A stretch of DNA of 64,000 nucleotides from Sphingosinicella microcystinivorans (lineage in GTDB: Bacteria > Pseudomonadota > Alphaproteobacteria > Sphingomonadales > Sphingomonadaceae): positions 2,743,501 to 2,807,500 of the forward strand of contig NZ_CP116005.1 in NCBI RefSeq assembly GCF_027941835.1. The letters run 5' to 3'. Positions 34,941 to 43,748 of this stretch are shown here, one piece after another. A program made the translations under genes and the position numbers. Under the pieces are notes generated by a model that did no database searches, had not been told where the DNA came from, and saw only the letters and a program-made list of their open reading frames with translations. Every line of letters begins with the position of its first letter. The stretch's first letter is position 1.

Positions 34941-35963
34941 GTGGGAGGATTGCCGGACATCGAGGCGCTCTCGAAATGGATGGAAACCCAAGGGCTTGGG
35001 TCCGATTCCATCGAGGACGTGACGCCGCTCGCAGGGGGCACGCAGAACATCCTGCTGCGATTCCGCCGGGGCGGGCGCGACTATGTGCTGCGCCATCCGC
35101 CGGAGCATCCGCGCCCAAATTCGAGCGAGACCATGCGGCGCGAGGCGCAGCTCCTGGCGGCGATCGCGGATACGGACGTGCCGCATCCCCGCCTGATCGC
35201 CGCCTGCGGCGACGAATCGGTATTGGGCGCGGCCTTCTACCTGATGGAGCCGGTCGAGGGCTTCAATCCGGTCGCGGGTATGCCGGCGCTCCATGCGGGG
35301 TCCGCGGAGATCCAGCACGGCATGGGGCTTTCGCTGGTGGAGGGCATCGCCAAGCTCGGCGCGCTCGATTACCGCGCGCTCGGGCTTTCGGGCTTCGGCA
35401 AGCCGGACAATTATCTCGAACGGCAGGTCTTGCGCTGGCGCGCGCAGCTTGAAGGCTACGGCGAGTTCGCGGGCTGGGAAGGCCCGGCCGCGCTCGGCGA
35501 CGTCGAGCGGATCGGCCGCTGGCTCGACGCCAACCGGCCCGCGACGTTCGAGCCGGGCATCCTCCACGGCGACTATCACATGGCGAACGTCATGTTCCGG
35601 AACGACGGGCCGGAACTCGCGGCCATCGTCGACTGGGAACTGGCGACGATCGGCGATCCGCTGCTCGACCTCGGCTGGGTGCTGGCGACATGGCCGGAGC
35701 CGGGCAAGGAAGGCGCGGTGAGCGTGAAGCCGTGGATCGGCTTCCCGACCGCCGAGGAGCTCGTCGCGCACTACGCGGCGCGTTCGTCCCGCGACCTTTC
35801 CGCGATCGGCTGGTACCGCGTGCTCGCCTGCTACAAGCTCGGCATCCTGCTGGAAGGCACGCACGCCCGCGCCTGCGCGGGCAAGGCGCCGCGCGACGTC
35901 GGCGACCGGCTCCATGCCCGCAGCGTCTGGCTGTTCGAGCGCGCCGCCGGGTGGACGCGATGA
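34941..35963 (+). CDS. APH-like phosphotransferase (LvaA / ACAD10-11 kinase-domain type)
   Basis: A 340-residue aminoglycoside-phosphotransferase-fold kinase. It has a Gly-rich nucleotide region (TPLAGGTQNILLRF), a Lys/Glu region, the catalytic loop LHGDYHMANV with Asp211, and the metal-binding IVDWELATIGDPLLDLG with Asp231. Proteins of this branch include LvaA and the N-terminal domains of ACAD10/11, which phosphorylate the 4-hydroxyl of 4-hydroxyacyl-CoA. An ACAD11-like dehydrogenase is encoded two genes downstream, which supports that role over antibiotic resistance. GTG 34941 with GGAG at 34932-34935 is the chosen start; ATG 34980 would cut conserved residues. Confidence 0.85.
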   Translation: MGGLPDIEALSKWMETQGLGSDSIEDVTPLAGGTQNILLRFRRGGRDYVLRHPPEHPRPNSSETMRREAQLLAAIADTDVPHPRLIAACGDESVLGAAFYLMEPVEGFNPVAGMPALHAGSAEIQHGMGLSLVEGIAKLGALDYRALGLSGFGKPDNYLERQVLRWRAQLEGYGEFAGWEGPAALGDVERIGRWLDANRPATFEPGILHGDYHMANVMFRNDGPELAAIVDWELATIGDPLLDLGWVLATWPEPGKEGAVSVKPWIGFPTAEELVAHYAARSSRDLSAIGWYRVLACYKLGILLEGTHARACAGKAPRDVGDRLHARSVWLFERAAGWTR

Positions 35964-36001
35964 CGGGCAGGACTTCAGGGACGATGACGACAGGGAGCGA
36001 T

Positions 36002-36742
36002 ATGAGTGTGAACGACACGGATTTCACCGGCCACAACGTGCTGGTGGTGGGCGGCTCCAGCGGGATCGGCAACGGCATCGCGCAGGCCTTCCGCGCGCGC
36101 GGCGCGAACGTCCACGTCTGGGGCACGCGCGCCAGCGCCGCCGACTACGCGGGCGACGAAGGCTCCGACCTGACGGGGATCGGCTACACGCAGGTCGATT
36201 GCGGCAGCGTCGAGTCGATCCTGTCCGCGCCCGCGCCGTTCGAGACGATCGACGTGCTCGTCCATTCGCAGGGCGCCGTCCTCTACAAGCGGCAGGAGTT
36301 CCAGCCCGAAGGCTGGGACAAGGTGATGGCGGTGAACGTGGGCAGCGTCATGCACATCTCGCAGCGTTTCCACGACGCGCTCGCCGCCGCGAAGGGCAAC
36401 GTCATCGTCATCAGCTCGATCGGCGCGTTCCGCGCCACGATGGGGAATCCCGCCTACGCCGCATCGAAGGCGGCCGCCGTGAACCTCGTCCGCGCGCTCG
36501 CGCAGGCGTGGGCGGCGGACGGCATCCGCGTGAACGGCATCGCGCCGAGCCTCGTCGACACCAAGATGACCAAGGTGACGATGGACCACGAACACCGCCG
36601 CGAGCGCGCGCTCGCAAAGATTCCGCTGGGGCGCTTCGGCAGCGTCGAGGACATGGCGGGCGTCGCCGTGTTCCTCGCCTCGCCGCTCGCCGCCTACGTC
36701 TGCGGCCAGACGCTGGTCGTCGACGGCGGCATGACGCTCTGA
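36002..36742 (+). CDS. Short-chain dehydrogenase/reductase
   Basis: A 246-residue classical [22 protein letters not shown] for cofactor binding, [14 protein letters not shown] at the NAG-equivalent strand, [20 protein letters not shown] with the catalytic Ser, Tyr and Lys, and a standard [14 protein letters not shown]-terminus. It lies between the kinase and the ACAD11-like dehydrogenase and may oxidise or reduce a hydroxyl/keto group on the same CoA ester. ATG 36002 has GGGAG 4 bases upstream. An in-frame ATG at 35960 overlapping the kinase stop would add 14 residues; it is possible but gives an unusually long N-terminal tail. Confidence 0.88.
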   Translation: MSVNDTDFTGHNVLVVGGSSGIGNGIAQAFRARGANVHVWGTRASAADYAGDEGSDLTGIGYTQVDCGSVESILSAPAPFETIDVLVHSQGAVLYKRQEFQPEGWDKVMAVNVGSVMHISQRFHDALAAAKGNVIVISSIGAFRATMGNPAYAASKAAAVNLVRALAQAWAADGIRVNGIAPSLVDTKMTKVTMDHEHRRERALAKIPLGRFGSVEDMAGVAVFLASPLAAYVCGQTLVVDGGMTL

Positions 36743-36767
36743 ACACCATAACGCGAGGAGACAGGAC

Positions 36768-37994
36768 ATGGACTTCGAATACTCGGACAAGGTGAAGACA
36801 CTGCGCGAGAAGCTGACGGCGTTCATGGATGCCCACGTCTACCCGACGGAGCAGGACCGCATCGACTTCCAGCACGACCACGCCAACCTGTGGAAGCCGT
36901 GGCCGGGGATCGAGGACATCAAGGCGAAGGCGAAGGCGGAAGGACTCTGGAACCTGTTCATGCCGCACGAATACGGCGAATGGAGCCCCGGCCTCACCAA
37001 CCTCGAATACGCGCCGCTCGCCGAGCTGATGGGCCGCGTGGTGGGGGCGTCGGAGTTCTTCAACTGCGCGGCGCCCGACACGGGCAACATGGAGGTGCTG
37101 GCGAAGTACGGCACGCCCGAGCAGCAGGAGAAGTGGCTGAAGCCGCTGCTCGCGGGCGAGATCCGCTCGGCCTACGTGATGACGGAGCCGGAGGTGGCGT
37201 CGTCCGACGCGACCAACATCGCCACCACGATCATCGCCGACGGCGACGACTATGTCATCAACGGCCGCAAGTGGTGGATCTCGGGCGTGATGGACCCGCG
37301 CTGCAAGGTCTATATCCTGTTCGGCCGCACGCCCAGCGACGGCCCGCGCCACCGCCAGCATTCGCAGATCATCATCCCGGCGGACACGCCCGGCATCGAG
37401 ATCGTGCGCCCGCTCCCCGTGTTCGAATCGCTGCATTCGCCGGGTGGCCACTGCGAGATGCTGTTCAAGGACGTGCGCGTGCCGAAGGAGAATCTGATCC
37501 TCGGCGAAGGCCGCGGTTTCGAGATCGCGCAGGGACGTCTTGGGCCGGGCCGCATCCATCACTGCATGCGCCTCATCGGGCAGGCGCAGCGCGCGGTGGA
37601 ATACATGGCGCGCCGCGTCGAGAACCGCGTCGCGTTCGGGCGCAAGCTCTCCGAGCAGTCAAGCATCCGGCAGGACATCGCGCGCTCGTTCTGCGAGATC
37701 GAGCAGGCGCGCCTGCTGACGCTGAAGGCCGCCGACGCGATGGACCGCCACGGTAACAAGGTCGCGAAGGACCTGATCGCCGCGATCAAGATCGTCGCGC
37801 CGCAGATGGCGCAGACGGTCGCCGACCGCGCGATCCAGGCGCACGGCGCGATGGGCCTCACGGGCGATACGCCGGTGGCGCAGATCTTCGTCTCGGGCCG
37901 CTTCCTGCGCATGGCGGACGGGCCGGACGAGGTGCATCTCTCGCAGCTCGGCAAGCTGAAGATCGCGGAATACAACGCGGCTCCCTTGCGCTGA
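36768..37994 (+). CDS. ACAD10/11-type acyl-CoA dehydrogenase
   Basis: A 408-residue dehydrogenase of the ACAD10/11 branch. [18 protein letters not shown] and [17 protein letters not shown] are typical, and the C-terminal [15 protein letters not shown] places Asp384 where classical enzymes have the catalytic Glu. ACAD10/11 proteins act on phosphorylated 4-hydroxyacyl-CoA, eliminating phosphate to isomerise 4-hydroxy to 3-hydroxyacyl-CoA. In mammals the kinase is fused to this domain; here the kinase is a separate gene in the same operon (34941-35963). The pair would allow degradation of gamma-hydroxy acids, for example from lactones. Confidence 0.9.
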   Translation: MDFEYSDKVKTLREKLTAFMDAHVYPTEQDRIDFQHDHANLWKPWPGIEDIKAKAKAEGLWNLFMPHEYGEWSPGLTNLEYAPLAELMGRVVGASEFFNCAAPDTGNMEVLAKYGTPEQQEKWLKPLLAGEIRSAYVMTEPEVASSDATNIATTIIADGDDYVINGRKWWISGVMDPRCKVYILFGRTPSDGPRHRQHSQIIIPADTPGIEIVRPLPVFESLHSPGGHCEMLFKDVRVPKENLILGEGRGFEIAQGRLGPGRIHHCMRLIGQAQRAVEYMARRVENRVAFGRKLSEQSSIRQDIARSFCEIEQARLLTLKAADAMDRHGNKVAKDLIAAIKIVAPQMAQTVADRAIQAHGAMGLTGDTPVAQIFVSGRFLRMADGPDEVHLSQLGKLKIAEYNAAPLR

Positions 37995-38022
37995 TAAAGG
38001 TCTGTTCGGGGAGGGTCGGAAC

Positions 38023-39372
38023 ATGGCGGCGCTGACGGAAACATCCGCACGAAAGCCGGGCGAGGCCGCCGCATGGTGGATGGTCGCCGTGCTGTTCCTG
38101 ATCTACGTGCTCGCGTGGCTCGACCGGCTGGTGATCTCGATGCTGGTCGAGCCGATCAAGGCCGACATGGCGCTCAGCGATTTCCAGATGAGCATCATCC
38201 TCGGCCCGGCCTTCGCGATCTCCTATGCGGTGTTCGGACTTCCGCTCGGCTGGGCTGCGGACCGGTTCCCGCGCCGCACCGTGATCTTCTTCGGCGTGCT
38301 GACATGGGCGCTCGCAACCGTCGCCTGCGGCTTCGCGCGCACGTTCGAGACGCTGCTGCTCGCGCGCATCGTCGTGGGCGTGGGCGAGGCGGCGTTGCTG
38401 CCGTCCGCCTACTCGCTGATCTCCGACGGTTTCCCGCGCGAGAAGCTGACGCTCGCGACCTCGACGTTCCAGATGGCGGGCAAGGTCGGCTCGGCGACCG
38501 CGTTCGGCCTCGGCGGCATCGCGATCGCCTTCGCCGTCGGGCTGAAGGGCGTGGACCTGCCGATCCACGGCCCGGCCGAGCCGTGGCAGATCGTCATGAT
38601 GCTCGTCGGCCTGCCGGGATTCCTGTTCGCGCTCCTGCTGTTCAGTTTCCGCGAACCGGCGCGCCGCGATCTCGGCGCCGCCGATCCGAAGGCGGGCTCG
38701 GTCGCCGCGACCGTCGCCTTCGTGCGCGCCAACTGGCAGCTCATCGGCCTGATGCTGATCGCCTTCTCGGCGCTCGCTGTCTGCGGCTACTCGATGACGG
38801 CGTGGGTGCCGACCTTCATCGGCCGCGAATACGGATGGGAGCCGGTCGCCTACGGACCGGCGCTCAGCCTGATGAACCTGCTCGCCGCCGCCTCGCTCGT
38901 CGTGAACGGCAAGATCGTCGACACGTTGTTCTCGCGCGGCATGAAGGACGCGCACCTGCGCTTCTACGGCTGGCTGATCCTCGCGCTCGCGCCTGCGATC
39001 CTCTACATGTTCTTCACGCCGAACCCGTGGGTGTTCCTCGCGCTCTACGGTGTCGTGCAGTTCGTCACCGTGCCGTTCATGGTCTACCTCTCGTCGGTGA
39101 TCGCGCTGCTCGCACCGAACGCCGTGCGCGGCCAGATGATCGCCTTCTTCATGTTCGTGTTCACGATGCTCGGCATGGGCGCCGGGCCGGCCGTGGTCGG
39201 TGCGCTCACCGATTTCGTATTCGCGAGCGAGGACCGGCTGGGCGATTCGCTGGCGATCGTCGTTATCGCCGGGGCCGGCATCGCGCTTGTCGCGCTCAGG
39301 CTCTCACTCCGATACCTCGGCCCGGCGATTGCCCGGCGCGAGGCGCTCGCCGCGGACAGCGTTCATGGCTGA
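38023..39372 (+). CDS. Major facilitator superfamily transporter
   Basis: A 449-residue inner-membrane carrier with about 12 hydrophobic spans. The first helix ends in LAWLDRLVISMLVEPIKADM, followed by the loop GLPLGWAADRFPRRTVIF that matches the MFS signature between helices 2 and 3. It belongs to the Spinster-like/ACS-type group often linked to organic anion uptake. A similar transporter is encoded at 56619-57962, sharing the EPIKADxxLSDFQ segment, and another on the minus strand at 60234. The substrate is unknown; its operon position suggests import of the acid activated by the adjacent acyl-CoA synthetase. Confidence 0.9.
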   Translation: MAALTETSARKPGEAAAWWMVAVLFLIYVLAWLDRLVISMLVEPIKADMALSDFQMSIILGPAFAISYAVFGLPLGWAADRFPRRTVIFFGVLTWALATVACGFARTFETLLLARIVVGVGEAALLPSAYSLISDGFPREKLTLATSTFQMAGKVGSATAFGLGGIAIAFAVGLKGVDLPIHGPAEPWQIVMMLVGLPGFLFALLLFSFREPARRDLGAADPKAGSVAATVAFVRANWQLIGLMLIAFSALAVCGYSMTAWVPTFIGREYGWEPVAYGPALSLMNLLAAASLVVNGKIVDTLFSRGMKDAHLRFYGWLILALAPAILYMFFTPNPWVFLALYGVVQFVTVPFMVYLSSVIALLAPNAVRGQMIAFFMFVFTMLGMGAGPAVVGALTDFVFASEDRLGDSLAIVVIAGAGIALVALRLSLRYLGPAIARREALAADSVHG

Positions 39373-39402
39373 GCCTTCACCCGGTTTTGAAAGGGATGCA
39401 CG

Positions 39403-40938
39403 ATGTCTGTGACGGTAGAGGCGATTGATCCGGCGAACCGCGGCGCGCTGGCGCTGGCCGACGAGCGCGTCGAATACAGCTGGAACGATCTCGATCCGAT
39501 CCTGAACCGTGCCGCGAATGCGCTCCACGCCGCCGTGGACGCGCGCCGCCGCGCGGCGGTGTTCGCGCCGAACAGCGCGGAGACGGCGCTCGCCTATGTC
39601 GCGTGCCTCGAGGCGGGCGTGTCGAGCGTGCCGGTGAACTTCCACCTGACCGTTCAGGAACTCGTCTACATCCTTCAGGACTCGAACGCCTCCGTGCTGT
39701 TCGTGGGGCCAGAAACGGCCGAGGTCGGCCTGGCGGCGGCGCGCGAGGCGGGCGTCACGCAGGTCGTCGGGTGGCGCTGCGAGGCCCGCGAAGGGCTCAC
39801 GCTCTGGGAGGACTGGCTCGCCGCAGCCTCCGCCGGGGCGCTGCCCGCTGATCTGAAGCCGTTGCCGCACCTGCACTACACCTCCGGCACCACCGGCAAG
39901 CCGAAGGCGACCGAAACGCCGCCGAGCTATTTCCCGGCCGCGGACACCGTGCGGGCGTTCGCGGAAATCCTGCGACCAAAGGTCACGCCTTCTCCGGGTA
40001 TCGCCGTGGGGCCGCTCTATCACACGGGCCCGCTCGGCATGGTGCGCAACCTGTTCGCGGGCATGTCGCTGGTGACGGTGCAGGCGTTCGATCCCGAAAA
40101 GGTGCTGGCGCTGATCGAGCGTTATCGCGTGGCGGGTTCGGTGATGGTGCCGACGCATTTCCAGCGGCTGCTTTCGCTGCCCGAGGAGGTGCGCGCACGC
40201 TATGACGTGTCCAGCATGAAGCGCCTCGCGCACACGGGCGCGGCCTGTCCGCGCGACGTGAAGAAGGCGATGATCGACTGGTTCGGGCCCGTGCTCGTCG
40301 AAGCCTACGGCGGCACCGAAGCGGGATCGACGACGTTCATCACGTCGCCCGAGTGGCTGGAGCGGCCGGGTTCGGTCGGGTGCGCGCTGCCGCCGTTCGA
40401 ACTCGTCATCATCGGCGAGGACGGCAAGGAATGCCCCGCGGGTGAAGTCGGGCAGGTGTATTTCCGCGACACGACCGGGCGCGGCATCGTCTATCACGGC
40501 GACCCGGTGAAGACGGCGGAGGCGCACATCGCGCCCGGCGTCTTCACGCTCGGCGAGATGGGCTATGTCGACGCCGAGGGCTACCTGTTCATCACCGACC
40601 GCGTTTCCGACATGATCGTGAGCGGCGGCGTCAACATCTACCCGGCCGAAGCGGAGCATGTGCTGCTCTGCCATCCGGACGTCGCGGACGTAGCGGTGAT
40701 CGGCGTGCCGAACGCGGAGATGGGGGAAGAGGTGAAGGCGCTGGTGATCCCGGCGGACCCCGCGAACCCGCCGTCGCCGGAAGCGCTGAACAGTTTCTGC
40801 CGGGAGACTCTTGCCGGCTACAAATGCCCGCGGTCCTACGATTTCGTCGACGACATCGGCCGCAATGCGATGGGCAAGGTCAACAAGCGCGCGCTGCGGC
40901 AGAACTATTGGCCTTCCGATCGCACGATCGGCGGATGA
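39403..40938 (+). CDS. AMP-forming acyl-CoA synthetase (class I adenylate-forming enzyme)
   Basis: A 511-residue ligase. The ATP loop LHYTSGTTGKPKATE, the AYGGTEAGSTTF motif, ITDRVSDMIVSGGVNIYPAE hinge, and the C-terminal lysine in NAMGKVNKRALRQ are all present. It activates a carboxylic acid to its CoA thioester via an acyl-adenylate. It is the only complete adenylating ligase in the window and therefore the likely entry enzyme for the pathway, working with the class III CoA-transferases. It closes the kinase operon; the TonB receptor operon follows after a 338-base gap. Confidence 0.93.
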   Translation: MSVTVEAIDPANRGALALADERVEYSWNDLDPILNRAANALHAAVDARRRAAVFAPNSAETALAYVACLEAGVSSVPVNFHLTVQELVYILQDSNASVLFVGPETAEVGLAAAREAGVTQVVGWRCEAREGLTLWEDWLAAASAGALPADLKPLPHLHYTSGTTGKPKATETPPSYFPAADTVRAFAEILRPKVTPSPGIAVGPLYHTGPLGMVRNLFAGMSLVTVQAFDPEKVLALIERYRVAGSVMVPTHFQRLLSLPEEVRARYDVSSMKRLAHTGAACPRDVKKAMIDWFGPVLVEAYGGTEAGSTTFITSPEWLERPGSVGCALPPFELVIIGEDGKECPAGEVGQVYFRDTTGRGIVYHGDPVKTAEAHIAPGVFTLGEMGYVDAEGYLFITDRVSDMIVSGGVNIYPAEAEHVLLCHPDVADVAVIGVPNAEMGEEVKALVIPADPANPPSPEALNSFCRETLAGYKCPRSYDFVDDIGRNAMGKVNKRALRQNYWPSDRTIGG

Positions 40939-41029
40939 GGCCTTCCGCGTGCCCGGTGTGTCGCGAATGTCGCGCCGGGCATGATTTGAAACCTGCACAG
41001 CGGATTAATAATTGACATGGCCATAAAAC

Positions 41030-41043
41030 TGCATTTAAGTGCA
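41030..41043 (+). promoter_or_regulatory. Island-wide 14-bp promoter element, copy 9
   Basis: TGCATTTAAGTGCA followed by GAAATT. TGCA-N6-TGCA ends make it symmetrical. TTGACA at 41012-41017, 17 bases before TTAAGT, gives a near-consensus promoter overlapped by the element, 233 bases before the TonB receptor start. Confidence 0.68.
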
Positions 41044-41046
41044 GAA

Positions 41047-41075
41047 ATTGCAAGGAATCGTGTATTCCTTGCAAT
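41047..41075. promoter_or_regulatory. 29-base perfect dyad just downstream of the receptor promoter
   Basis: Arms ATTGCAAGGAAT (41047-41058) and ATTCCTTGCAAT (41064-41075) pair perfectly over 12 bp with a CGTGT centre. It begins 4 bases after promoter element copy 9, so it lies at or just after the transcription start. It could be a second operator or an mRNA 5' hairpin affecting stability. Confidence 0.7.
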
Positions 41076-41276
41076 GTTGAGCGCCTGAAGGGCGTGCGAC
41101 GGGCCGTCGGTAAGAACGGCAAGAGGGAAGATCGTCATGGGTGTCAGCAGCACTCCAGTCATGCCTCTTGGGTTCGATCCGCAGCCCGGCGCCCGGCGTC
41201 GGGAACGCTGTACGCAATGGAATTCTTCGTCAGCCGCAAGGTTTCGGCAGCCAACGTATTTTTCGGGGGAGGATAT

Positions 41277-43724
41277 ATGAAGACGATTCGAATGAAGCAC
41301 CTGGGTCTTTCGACGGCGCTTTGCAGTGCGGGCGCCCTGCTCGTGGCGGCGCCTGCCGCGGCGCAGGAAGCGGCGCAGGCACCTGCCCAGGACAGCGTCA
41401 CGGTCGGCGGTCTCGATGAAATCGTCGTGACGGCGCAGCGCCGCGCGCAGAACCTGCAGGACGTGCCGCTGTCGATCGTCGCGGTCGGCGCCGACACGCT
41501 GTCGCGCACGGGCGTGGCAACCATCGAGGCGCTGAACACGCTGATCCCCAACGCGGTCATCGAGCACGTCGGCCTGTTCCCCGGCGTCGCATCGCTGTCC
41601 ATCCGCGGCGTCGGCGTCAGCGGCATCGAGAGCTTCGCCGACCCGCAGGTCGCGGTCTACATCAACGGCATCTTTCAGGCGCGCAACGTCAACGCGCTCT
41701 CCAGCACGGTCGACGTGTCGTCGATCGAGGTTCTGCGCGGGCCGCAGGGCACGCTTTACGGCCGCAACGCCTTCTCGGGCGCCATCTCGCTGCGCACCAA
41801 CCGGCCGGACCTGAACGAGACCAGCGGTTCGGCGATGGCGACGATCGGCAACTACGGCAAGATCGACGTCGATGTCGTCGGCAACGTGCCGATCGTGGAA
41901 GGCAAGGTCGCGGCGCGTCTCGCCGTGCGGTCGCACAACTTCGACGGGTTCTGGAAGAACCACGGCATCGTTGCGCCAAGCGTTGTCGATTCGACGCTCG
42001 AGGGCAAGTCGATCGGCAAGGAGCAGAGCCTCTACGTGCGTCCGACCCTGCGCCTCACGCCCAATGACGCGTGGGACATCAACATCATCGGCGAAATCAT
42101 GCGCGAGCGCAGCGAGGCGTATTCCGCCGGGCAGATCGTCCTGCCGGGCAGCACGCTTTCCAGCCTCGGCTTCCCCGGTTTCAATCCGTTCGGCGACAAG
42201 CGTTTCGGCATTTCGTCCGACGGCACCAACCCGCTGCGCGCGGGCACGAACTTCAGCGGCAAGCCGACCGACAACGACCAGTGGAACATCACCACGGATG
42301 CCGCCTACACGACCGATCTCGGCACGTTCCGCGCGCTTGTGAACTACAACCGCGCCACGTCCGAGATCTGGACCGACACGGACGGCACCAACATCAACTC
42401 CTATTCCACCGTCCGCTGGGAAACCTATCGCGCATTTTCCGGCGAGCTTCAGTTCGCTTCCGATTTCTCGGATTCGATCAACGTGGTCGCCGGCCTGTTC
42501 TATCTCTGGGATCACTACAATACGTCGCAGCTCAGCTTCACGGACTTCACGGCACCGTTCGTGTCGGAATTCTCGATTGCCGACACGACGCAGAACCCAG
42601 GCTATGTGAACAACACCGGCAAGCGCAAGACATGGTCGGCCTACGCGCAGGTGGAGTACAACTTCACGCCGGAACTCGCGCTCGTCCTCGGCGGCCGCTA
42701 CAGCTACGAGAAGAAGTACGGCTATCGCGGCACGAACTCCACGTTCAACACCACCGGGCTCGCGCGCGACATTGACTTCAGCGATCACATCTGGCCGACC
42801 AACACGGCGATCATCTTCGGCCCGGCGAAGAAGGCCTGGGAAAGCTTCTCGCCGCGCGTCGGCGTGAACTACAAGGCGAACGACGACGTGATGCTGTTCG
42901 GCTTCTGGCAGCGCGCGTTCAAGTCGGGCGGCTTCAACGCCAACTCCTCCGACCAGACGGCGTTCATGACGCCTTATGGACAGGAGCGGGTCGACAACTA
43001 CGAAGTCGGTATCAAGAGCGACTGGTTCGATCGCCGTCTGCGTCTCAACGTCAACGCCTTCTACAGCAAGTTTGACGGCCTGCAGCGCAGCCTCGTGACG
43101 CCGACCCCGTCCTCGCCGAACGGCGTGACCACGGTCAACCAGAACCTTGCGGACATGAAGAGCTACGGCATCGAGGCGGAAATCTCGGCGCGTCCGGTCG
43201 ACCAGCTGACGCTCTATGCGAACATCGGCTGGAACAAGGCGTCGTACACCTCGTACTGCGCGGACCTCGATGGTGCGGAGACGACGACGACGCCCGCGAA
43301 CGGCCGCGCGGTTTGCGGCCCGATCACCACGGTGACGTCGGGCGGCGTGGACCGCTACCTCGTGCCGACCGACTTCTCCGATCTGAAGCCGATGCGTGCG
43401 CCGCGCTGGGACCTCACGGCGGGCTTCACCAAGGACTTCACCGCGGGCTCGGGCACGATCTCGGTGAACGGCAGCGTCAACTATCGCAGCTCGGTGTTCG
43501 TGCAGCTGCTGAACGTGCCGTATTCGTACCGCCCGGCGATGACGCTGGTGGATGCCAGCATCAGGTGGACGCCGGATAGCGACGCCTACGAAGTCACGCT
43601 CTGGGGCAAGAACCTCACCAACCAGATCGAGATCCTGAACTACCTGCCGGTCGGCAACTTCTTCGCGGACTATCATGTTACCAATCCGCGGACGTATGGT
43701 GTTACGGTCGGCGTGAAGTTCTAG
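41277..43724 (+). CDS. TonB-dependent outer-membrane receptor
   Basis: An 815-residue receptor. Signal peptide residues 1-30 end in AAPAAAQ. A TonB box (EIVVTAQRR, about residues 48-56) leads into the plug domain (LQDVPLSIVAVGAD, SIRGVGVSGIESFADPQVAVY, VLRGPQGTLYGRNAFSGAI). A 22-strand barrel follows and ends in an aromatic residue (VTVGVKF), as needed for outer-membrane assembly. This subtype is common in sphingomonads for uptake of hydrophobic organics rather than siderophores. It stands at the head of the operon with two PQQ dehydrogenases, so substrate import and periplasmic oxidation are linked. Confidence 0.94.
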   Translation: MKTIRMKHLGLSTALCSAGALLVAAPAAAQEAAQAPAQDSVTVGGLDEIVVTAQRRAQNLQDVPLSIVAVGADTLSRTGVATIEALNTLIPNAVIEHVGLFPGVASLSIRGVGVSGIESFADPQVAVYINGIFQARNVNALSSTVDVSSIEVLRGPQGTLYGRNAFSGAISLRTNRPDLNETSGSAMATIGNYGKIDVDVVGNVPIVEGKVAARLAVRSHNFDGFWKNHGIVAPSVVDSTLEGKSIGKEQSLYVRPTLRLTPNDAWDINIIGEIMRERSEAYSAGQIVLPGSTLSSLGFPGFNPFGDKRFGISSDGTNPLRAGTNFSGKPTDNDQWNITTDAAYTTDLGTFRALVNYNRATSEIWTDTDGTNINSYSTVRWETYRAFSGELQFASDFSDSINVVAGLFYLWDHYNTSQLSFTDFTAPFVSEFSIADTTQNPGYVNNTGKRKTWSAYAQVEYNFTPELALVLGGRYSYEKKYGYRGTNSTFNTTGLARDIDFSDHIWPTNTAIIFGPAKKAWESFSPRVGVNYKANDDVMLFGFWQRAFKSGGFNANSSDQTAFMTPYGQERVDNYEVGIKSDWFDRRLRLNVNAFYSKFDGLQRSLVTPTPSSPNGVTTVNQNLADMKSYGIEAEISARPVDQLTLYANIGWNKASYTSYCADLDGAETTTTPANGRAVCGPITTVTSGGVDRYLVPTDFSDLKPMRAPRWDLTAGFTKDFTAGSGTISVNGSVNYRSSVFVQLLNVPYSYRPAMTLVDASIRWTPDSDAYEVTLWGKNLTNQIEILNYLPVGNFFADYHVTNPRTYGVTVGVKF

Positions 43725-43748
43725 TCGGGAAGAGTGGAGGCGCGGGAC

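Larger units (their letters stand above)
40939..41276. other. Intergenic control region upstream of the TonB receptor
   Basis: This 338-base gap has no convincing gene. It holds a promoter-like TTGACA (41012-41017) with a 17-base spacer to TTAAGT, promoter element copy 9 (41030-41043), and a 29-base perfect dyad (41047-41075). About 200 bases of leader follow before ATG 41277, with GC-rich self-complementary stretches around 41187-41211. The long leader suggests post-transcriptional control, but no known riboswitch was recognised. Confidence 0.6.

Noticed and set aside
34941-35963. The kinase as an aminoglycoside resistance gene.
   Set aside because: The fold is shared, but the operon context and DWELATIGDP motif fit LvaA/ACAD10-11-type kinases.
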